Origin: Sciscionella sediminilitoris
Lineage (GTDB): Bacteria > Actinomycetota > Actinomycetes > Mycobacteriales > Pseudonocardiaceae
Reading direction: 5' to 3'
Length of the DNA: 64,000 nt
Assembly (NCBI RefSeq): GCF_000737195.2
Contig: NZ_JALM01000094.1
Span: 30,845-94,844 of the forward strand
Under the pieces are notes generated by a model, which was given only the letters and a program-made list of their open reading frames with translations, had not been told where the DNA came from and did no database searches. Numbering within the stretch: the first letter of the stretch is position 1; the number at the start of each line of letters is the position of its first letter. A program made the position numbers and the translations under genes. Of the stretch, positions 57,983-64,000 are shown in pieces.

Positions 57983-59521
57983 ATGAACGAGCAGCGGGAG
58001 AGCCGCACTGTGACCGCCCCGGCGCGCGATCTGGCCGCCAATCCCTTCCGTGCCGACCGTGACCGGGTGGCTTCCTCGCCGTACTTCTCCCGGCTCGGCG
58101 GCGTGACCCAGGTGGTGAGCCCCGGCGGCTCGGGCCTGCTACTGCACAACCGGCTGACGCACAGCCTGCGGGTCGCCCAGATCGCGCGGGTGATCGCGGA
58201 GCGGCTGTGCGCGGACGATTCCGCGGCGGCACTGGCCGCTCAGCTCGGCGGCTGCGATCCGGATGTCGCCGAGGCGGCCGCGCTGGCGCACGATCTCGGG
58301 CACGCCCCGTTCGGGCATCTCGGCGAGGAGGTACTCGACCGGATGGCCCGCGACCGGTTCGGGCTGCCGGACGGATTCGAGGGCAATGCCCAGTCCTTCC
58401 GGATCATCACCAGCATCGACACCACGGGACCGATCGCCGCCGGGCTGGATCTGACCGCGGCGACCAGGGCCGCGGTGCTGAAGTATCCGTGGAGCAGGCG
58501 TTCGGACCCGCAGCCGCATCCGAGCACGATGCGCCCGCTTCCGCGTGGTGCGGCGGCACCGGACAGCGCGGGCTCGGCGAAGTTCGGGGCCTACGTGACC
58601 GAGCTCGAGGACATGCGCACCGCGCGGGCACCGTTCGCGGAGCTGATCGAACCCTGGCGGCAGACCGTCGAGGCCTCGGTGATGGACACCGCCGATGACA
58701 TCGCGAACGCCATCAACGATGTCGAGGACTTCTACCGGATCGGGGTGCTGCAGCACACCAGCGTCTCGGCGGAGCTGTCCGGATGGCTCTCCGGGGCGGA
58801 GGATTTCGCGGCGCTGCCCGCCGAGGCACTGGAGCAGCCCGGGGCCCGTCCGGGCAGCGCGCTCGAGGCACTGCGCAGGAGGCTGCACGCGAAGGACTCC
58901 TGGGCGGTGGACGACGAGGCGTTCGCCGCTGCGGTGGGCCGGGTGCGTACCGAACTGGTCGACGGCCTGCTCACCAGCCCGTTCGACGGATCGACCGGGG
59001 CCGAGCAGTCGGTCGCGCGGTTCTTCAGCACCTGGGCCGCCCGGCTCGTGGACGGGGTGCGGCTCGTGGCTCGGCCACCGGTGCGCTCCGGGCACGTGCT
59101 CTTCACTGCCGAGCCCTGGCACGAGGTGCAGGTGCTGAAGTTCGTGCACGAGCGGTTCGTATTGCGGCGGGCGGACTTCGCGATGCACCAGCGCGGCCAG
59201 GCGAGGCTGCTCACCACCCTGGTCGAGGAACTCACCGCGTGGCTCACCGACCGGCACGAGGCCGACCGGTTGCCCGCACGGTTGCGTGATCTGGTGGAGC
59301 TCGCCGCGGGGGAGTACGCCGCGCTCGCCAAGGAGGCGCCCGAACTGCTCATGAGCACCACCAGGGAGCGCTCCGAGGTGCCCGGGGCGGTGCGCGAACT
59401 CGCCAGGGGGCGCGGCGTGCTCGACTACGTGGCCTCGGTGACCGATTCACAGGCGGTCGCGCTGCTGGACGCGATCACCGGGCGCACCGGCACCCCGTGG
59501 ACCGAGACCTTCGTGCTCTAG
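57983..59521 (+). CDS. dgt: Deoxyguanosinetriphosphate triphosphohydrolase family protein
   Basis: 512 residues from ATG 57983. HD-domain phosphohydrolase: His60 in [14 protein letters not shown], then His103-Asp104 in [16 protein letters not shown], the dGTPase metal site. Members hydrolyse dNTPs to nucleosides and triphosphate and tune nucleotide pools; the long C-terminal part fits the family's larger actinobacterial members. Ends nine bases from the convergent HTH gene. Confidence 0.93.
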   Translation: MNEQRESRTVTAPARDLAANPFRADRDRVASSPYFSRLGGVTQVVSPGGSGLLLHNRLTHSLRVAQIARVIAERLCADDSAAALAAQLGGCDPDVAEAAALAHDLGHAPFGHLGEEVLDRMARDRFGLPDGFEGNAQSFRIITSIDTTGPIAAGLDLTAATRAAVLKYPWSRRSDPQPHPSTMRPLPRGAAAPDSAGSAKFGAYVTELEDMRTARAPFAELIEPWRQTVEASVMDTADDIANAINDVEDFYRIGVLQHTSVSAELSGWLSGAEDFAALPAEALEQPGARPGSALEALRRRLHAKDSWAVDDEAFAAAVGRVRTELVDGLLTSPFDGSTGAEQSVARFFSTWAARLVDGVRLVARPPVRSGHVLFTAEPWHEVQVLKFVHERFVLRRADFAMHQRGQARLLTTLVEELTAWLTDRHEADRLPARLRDLVELAAGEYAALAKEAPELLMSTTRERSEVPGAVRELARGRGVLDYVASVTDSQAVALLDAITGRTGTPWTETFVL

Positions 59522-59530
59522 CGAAAAGGT

Positions 59531-60535
59531 TCACCAGTCCCAGCGCACGCCGAACTCCCCGGCGCCGAAGTCCATGGCGATGGTGTGCACCCCGCCGTCC
59601 TCGTCCACCGCCAGATTGCGGGTGCGGCGCACGAAATCCTCGTGCTGCACGCTGTACTGCTGGCACCGCGCGGGAACGGCATCCGGATCGAAGCGGACCT
59701 CGAGCAGGTACTCCCGGCACGGGGTGCGGAACTTCCGCGCGACGTGGTCCACCGGCTCGGACAGGGTCCGGTCCGCGCCGGGATTGCGCAGCTCGTACTC
59801 GAACAGCAGGGTCTCGCCGCGGCGCAGCGGACGGGCGAACAACAGCTCCACGCAGAACAGGCTGGTGTCCTCGTGGGTGCGCACCGCGCCGATGCGGCAG
59901 TTGCGCACGTGGGTGATCTCCGGCCGGGGGCGTTCGAGCCCGCGCACGTCCTCGCCCCAGTCGTAGACGAGCAGCCAGCGATCCGGGCCGTCGTGCTCGG
60001 CGCGCATGACCTGACGGGAGAAGTGCGAGCGCATCACCCGGTTGGCGCCGATGGTGGCGTAGTCGTACTGGGAGAGCCTGCGCAGTTGCAGATCGGTGGT
60101 CGTGTCGAAGTCGGAGAGCAGCTGGCTCACCGTGGACCGCGATCCCCAGAACGACTCGATCGGGGGCAGCCCGTCCTGGCCGCGCCTTCCCCGTGGACGC
60201 GGCGGCCCGAGCAGCGCGGAGAGCGCGCCGGGAGCCAGGTCGAGCACCGCCTCGAGATGGGCGAGCGCATCGAGGGAGGTCGGGCGTTCCGGACGCCGCC
60301 TTCCCGACTGCCAATAGCTGAGTGTGGCCACGCTGACCCGTACACCACGACGACGCAGCCGATACTGCACCCGGTCCAGGCTCAGGCCGCTCGCGGCGAT
60401 CGCGGCGCGCAGGGCGTCCGGGAACGGTCCGCGTTCGAGCAGTTCGTGGAGCTTACCGGCCTCGTGAGCCGATTGGTCGATAGCGTTAACGCCATCCATG
60501 CCGTGGATGCCGGGTCTCGGCACCGCCGTTGTCAT
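59531..60535 (-). CDS. Large helix-turn-helix regulator of actinobacterial type
   Basis: 334 residues from ATG 60535, with CGGGGAGTC upstream; the frame goes back to 60592 without a ribosome site. An XRE-like DNA-binding segment (ALRAAIAASGLSLDRVQYRL, VSVATLSYWQSGRRRPER) is followed by about 200 residues of beta-rich sequence (WLLVYDWGEDV, CVELLFARPL, FEYELRNPGADR) that may be a sensory domain. Ligand and targets unknown. Confidence 0.8.
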   Translation of the reverse strand: MTTAVPRPGIHGMDGVNAIDQSAHEAGKLHELLERGPFPDALRAAIAASGLSLDRVQYRLRRRGVRVSVATLSYWQSGRRRPERPTSLDALAHLEAVLDLAPGALSALLGPPRPRGRRGQDGLPPIESFWGSRSTVSQLLSDFDTTTDLQLRRLSQYDYATIGANRVMRSHFSRQVMRAEHDGPDRWLLVYDWGEDVRGLERPRPEITHVRNCRIGAVRTHEDTSLFCVELLFARPLRRGETLLFEYELRNPGADRTLSEPVDHVARKFRTPCREYLLEVRFDPDAVPARCQQYSVQHEDFVRRTRNLAVDEDGGVHTIAMDFGAGEFGVRWDW

Positions 60536-60643
60536 GCTGACTCCCCGCTGTCGCGGTCGTAGTACGCATCGAGTATTTACCCACACGGGCATCGATTCGG
60601 GTACCTACGATCGAAGGGTGCGACACACGTGACGGGCACCTGT

Positions 60644-60672
60644 TTGGTCCCGGTGAGGTGAGGACATACGGT
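60644..60672 (+). promoter_or_regulatory. Promoter of the methyltransferase-like/acVLRF1 operon, leaderless
   Basis: TTGGTC (60644-60649), 17 bases, TACGGT (60667-60672), then six bases to GTG 60679. Confidence 0.6.
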
Positions 60673-60678
60673 GTCGCC

Positions 60679-61293
60679 GTGTCTCGCGACCCCCGTAGCT
60701 TCGCACCAGCCGAGGCGCCCCCAGTGCCGGTGCAGCGCGGTGACGGCGCTGTCGAGGCACCCACGGACGCGGTCCTGGCACTGACGATCGCGGAACTGGG
60801 GGAGCGGCCGAACCGGATCGGGCGGCTCGACGAGTCCGGGGAACACGGCGCCTACGGCTCGCTCGACGCGGTGCACTGCGCCGAGGATGTGTTTCCCCGG
60901 CGCGCCGCGGACGGAACGCTTCCCGGTTTCCTGCGCGCCGCGCTGACCGCACTGCGTCCCGGCGGGGTGCTGGTGGCGGCGGTGCCCGTGTTCCGCGAAC
61001 CGCGCCCGGTCACGGCGCCGCCGCGGGTACTGCGCCATGACGGTGGCCGCGAGCTGATCACCTCGGTGTGGGAGTGGTCCGCGGACGGCGGCTCGTACAG
61101 CATCGACGTGCTGCGGCTGCGCAAGAGCGGTGGCCGCTGGGTGCTCGTGGACACGGCGACCACGGTGCACCGGGTGCTCCCCGCCGAACAGGTGCGTTCG
61201 CTGCTCGCCGAGGCGGGGTTCACCAGGGTGCGCGTCTCGGAGCCCGCGGCGACCGGTCACCCCGTGCCGCTGTGGCTCGGCGTCCGGCCGTGA
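60679..61293 (+). CDS. Methyltransferase-like protein lacking the SAM-binding motif I
   Basis: 204 residues from GTG 60679 (a GTG at 60658 lies before the -10 box). The segment FLRAALTALRPGGVLVAAVP matches the strand/helix around the post-motif of class I methyltransferases, and LPAEQVRSLLAEAGFTRVRV matches their C-terminal end. The N-terminus has no Gly-rich motif I: ALTIAELGERPNRIGRLDES stands where it should be. It may be a catalytically dead partner protein. Overlaps the acVLRF1 gene by four bases, so both are made together. Confidence 0.7.
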   Translation: MSRDPRSFAPAEAPPVPVQRGDGAVEAPTDAVLALTIAELGERPNRIGRLDESGEHGAYGSLDAVHCAEDVFPRRAADGTLPGFLRAALTALRPGGVLVAAVPVFREPRPVTAPPRVLRHDGGRELITSVWEWSADGGSYSIDVLRLRKSGGRWVLVDTATTVHRVLPAEQVRSLLAEAGFTRVRVSEPAATGHPVPLWLGVRP

Positions 61294-61973
61294 CCGACAA
61301 GCGGATCAGGGTCGCGCGCCCGCGGGTGCGTGGCTGGTTCGAGCGGTTCACGGCGGGTCACGGGGGCGCGGAATACACCGTGACCACGGCGCGCAGTGTG
61401 CGGGTGACCGCCGTGGACGGCAGCTACGCGCAGGTCCCGGTGCCCTACGGACCGCTCGGGGAGGCGGAGCGGACCGAACCCGGGTTGGTACTCGATCCGC
61501 TGCTCGCGCACCTGGGACGACCGCGCCGGATCGGTCTGGTGCTGGTGCGCAGCCGCGCACACAGCCTCGGGATCGCCGAGGACGGGATCGTGCGGCGATC
61601 CTCGACCGACCGGCACTACGTACAGGGACGGACAGCGGCCGGTGGCTGGTCTCAGCAGCGGTTCGCGCGCCGGCGAGCCGGGCAGGCCAAGGCCTCGCTG
61701 CGCGCGGTCGCCGAGGACATCCGCCGTGTCCTGGTACCCGAACTGGACCGGCTGGACGCCGTGATTCTCGCCGGTGACCGGTCCTGTCTCGACCTGCTCG
61801 CCGGGTGGGAGAGCCTGCGCGGGGTGTTCGCGCTGGCCGAACCGTGGCGGCCGCAGATCGGCGAACCGCGGCGGGAACTGCTCGAGGAGGTTGCCCGGGC
61901 CGCGACCGGGGTGGAGATCCTGATTCATGAGACCGCTCACCCGAGCGATAAATCCGTTGCCCCCGGCACGTAA
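61290..61973 (+). CDS. acVLRF1 family peptidyl-tRNA hydrolase (Vms1/eRF1-like release factor)
   Basis: 227 residues from GTG 61290. The central GGWSQQRFARRR (residues 119-129) with its conserved Gln and following basic residues is the catalytic-loop signature of the actinobacterial VLRF1 branch related to eukaryotic Vms1/ANKZF1, which frees nascent chains from stalled 60S subunits. A strand/helix domain follows (LDAVILAGDRSCLDLL). By analogy it should cleave peptidyl-tRNA on stalled ribosomes. It is coupled to the methyltransferase-like gene and followed by an ABC-F ATPase, also a ribosome-acting family. Confidence 0.8.
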   Translation: MTDKRIRVARPRVRGWFERFTAGHGGAEYTVTTARSVRVTAVDGSYAQVPVPYGPLGEAERTEPGLVLDPLLAHLGRPRRIGLVLVRSRAHSLGIAEDGIVRRSSTDRHYVQGRTAAGGWSQQRFARRRAGQAKASLRAVAEDIRRVLVPELDRLDAVILAGDRSCLDLLAGWESLRGVFALAEPWRPQIGEPRRELLEEVARAATGVEILIHETAHPSDKSVAPGT

Positions 61974-61976
61974 GCT
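61971..61976 (+). promoter_or_regulatory. Probable -10 box of the leader ORF/ABC-F transcript
   Basis: TAAGCT begins on the stop codon of acVLRF1 and lies six bases before the leader GTG 61983. Confidence 0.4.
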
Positions 61977-61982
61977 GGATTC

Positions 61983-62036
61983 GTGATTCTGGTGGAACTC
62001 GGGCCCTGCGCCCGCTCGATGGTCTGGGTCGAATAG
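61983..62036 (+). CDS. Short leader ORF upstream of the ABC-F gene
   Basis: A 17-residue ORF (MILVELGPCARSMVWVE) that would be translated leaderless from GTG 61983. It ends 65 bases before the ABC-F start. GGGTC at about 62026 inside its end can pair with GACCC at about 62043 just after its stop. Many ABC-F genes are controlled by ribosome stalling on such leaders, so an attenuator is plausible. There is no homology evidence. Confidence 0.45.
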   Translation: MILVELGPCARSMVWVE

Positions 62037-62101
62037 CCGACTGACCCGTATCCGGGGAGAAGTCTGCCCACTGACCTGACCATTTTCTGGGAGTTTTCAC
62101 C

Positions 62102-63730
<1,629 letters not shown>

Positions 63731-63818
63731 ATACTGAACCGATACTCCAGCCGTGCGACGGCGTGTTGCCGACTGTGCCAACATGGTGCTCCGCGACACG
63801 CCGACGGACGGAGTAGTC

Positions 63819-64000
63819 ATGACCGAGGAATGGTCATCAGACGAATTGGCTGGGATCGATTCGCTGACACCCAACGTGGCGCGCATGTATGACTACTACC
63901 TGGGTGGCGGCGCGAACTTCAAAGCCGACCGGGAGCTCGCGCAGAAGGTCCTGCAGATCCTCCCGGAGGGGCGGGCCGCGGCCGTGGAGAACCGGCACTT
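63819..64000 (+). CDS. DUF574-type SAM-dependent methyltransferase, 5' part only
   Basis: 60 full codons from ATG 63819, preceded by GGACGGAG. The opening IDSLTPNVARMYDYYLGGGA followed by NFKADRELAQ is the hallmark of the Methyltransf_19/DUF574 proteins that are numerous in actinomycetes. The gene runs past the window end. Function of the family is unknown. Confidence 0.85.
   Translation, partial: MTEEWSSDELAGIDSLTPNVARMYDYYLGGGANFKADRELAQKVLQILPEGRAAAVENRH

Overview
The window is a high-GC actinobacterial chromosome segment. RbpA, WhiA, OpcA, the order uvrC-rapZ-yvcK-whiA followed by gap-pgk-tpiA-secG, the pentose-phosphate block divergent from ctaB, an MptB-type mannosyltransferase and the sufR-BDCSUT operon are all typical of Actinobacteria. 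The gene order follows the M. tuberculosis Rv1420-Rv1473 region as I remember it, with lineage-specific insertions. A Pseudonocardiaceae-like organism is my inference. I see no insertion sequence, prophage, CRISPR array, rRNA or tRNA.

Layout. 1-486: 3' truncated secreted trypsin-like protease. 615-4806: minus-strand sugar cassette (sugar-porter MFS, a GH172/DUF2961 enzyme, two tandem GH43/GH32-clan beta-propeller hydrolases). 4872-6539: ECF41-type sigma factor divergent from an FMN azoreductase-like gene. 6549-15203: uvrC, rapZ, yvcK, whiA, then gap, pgk, tpiA, secG, rbpA, ending at a 20-bp hairpin terminator shared with a convergent orphan histidine kinase. 16452-27236: minus-strand tkt-tal-pgi-zwf-opcA-[PLP decarboxylase]-[S53 protease]-pgl, most junctions overlapping by 1-4 bases. 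27473-28437: a short leader ORF and ctaB. 28516-31922: alpha/beta hydrolase, TIM-barrel protein, DinB-like protein and an NlpC/P60 cell-wall hydrolase. 32228-36247: quinone reductase, small ORF, ctaA and a two-gene ABC exporter. 36354-40764: DUF998, DMT-like transporter and GT4 glycosyltransferase, convergent on mptB. 40818-43375: tetR-OYE-SDR. 43524-47196: HpcH aldolase, MFS and nitrilase, divergent from a GntR regulator. 47989-54300: sufR-sufB-sufD-sufC-sufS-sufU-sufT. 54340-60535: TetR, methyltransferase, DrrAB-like exporter, dGTPase and a large HTH regulator. 60679-63730: methyltransferase-like protein, acVLRF1-type peptidyl-tRNA hydrolase, a 17-codon leader ORF and an ABC-F ATPase. 63819 to the end: start of a DUF574-type methyltransferase.

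How it works together. The central half is housekeeping: carbon flux (glycolysis, oxidative and non-oxidative pentose phosphate), heme O and heme A synthesis for cytochrome oxidase, Fe-S cluster assembly and cell-wall mannolipid synthesis. Between these blocks lie regulated catabolic modules, several with a clear palindromic operator in the promoter region. A repeated feature is a TANNNT -10 box placed 6-8 bases before the start codon with no Shine-Dalgarno, seen at twelve starts (plus one weaker case), which predicts leaderless mRNAs.

Most worth a second look: the GH172/GH43 cassette; the protease and decarboxylase built into the pentose-phosphate operon; the leader ORFs before the ABC-F gene and ctaB; and the pairing of acVLRF1 with ABC-F.
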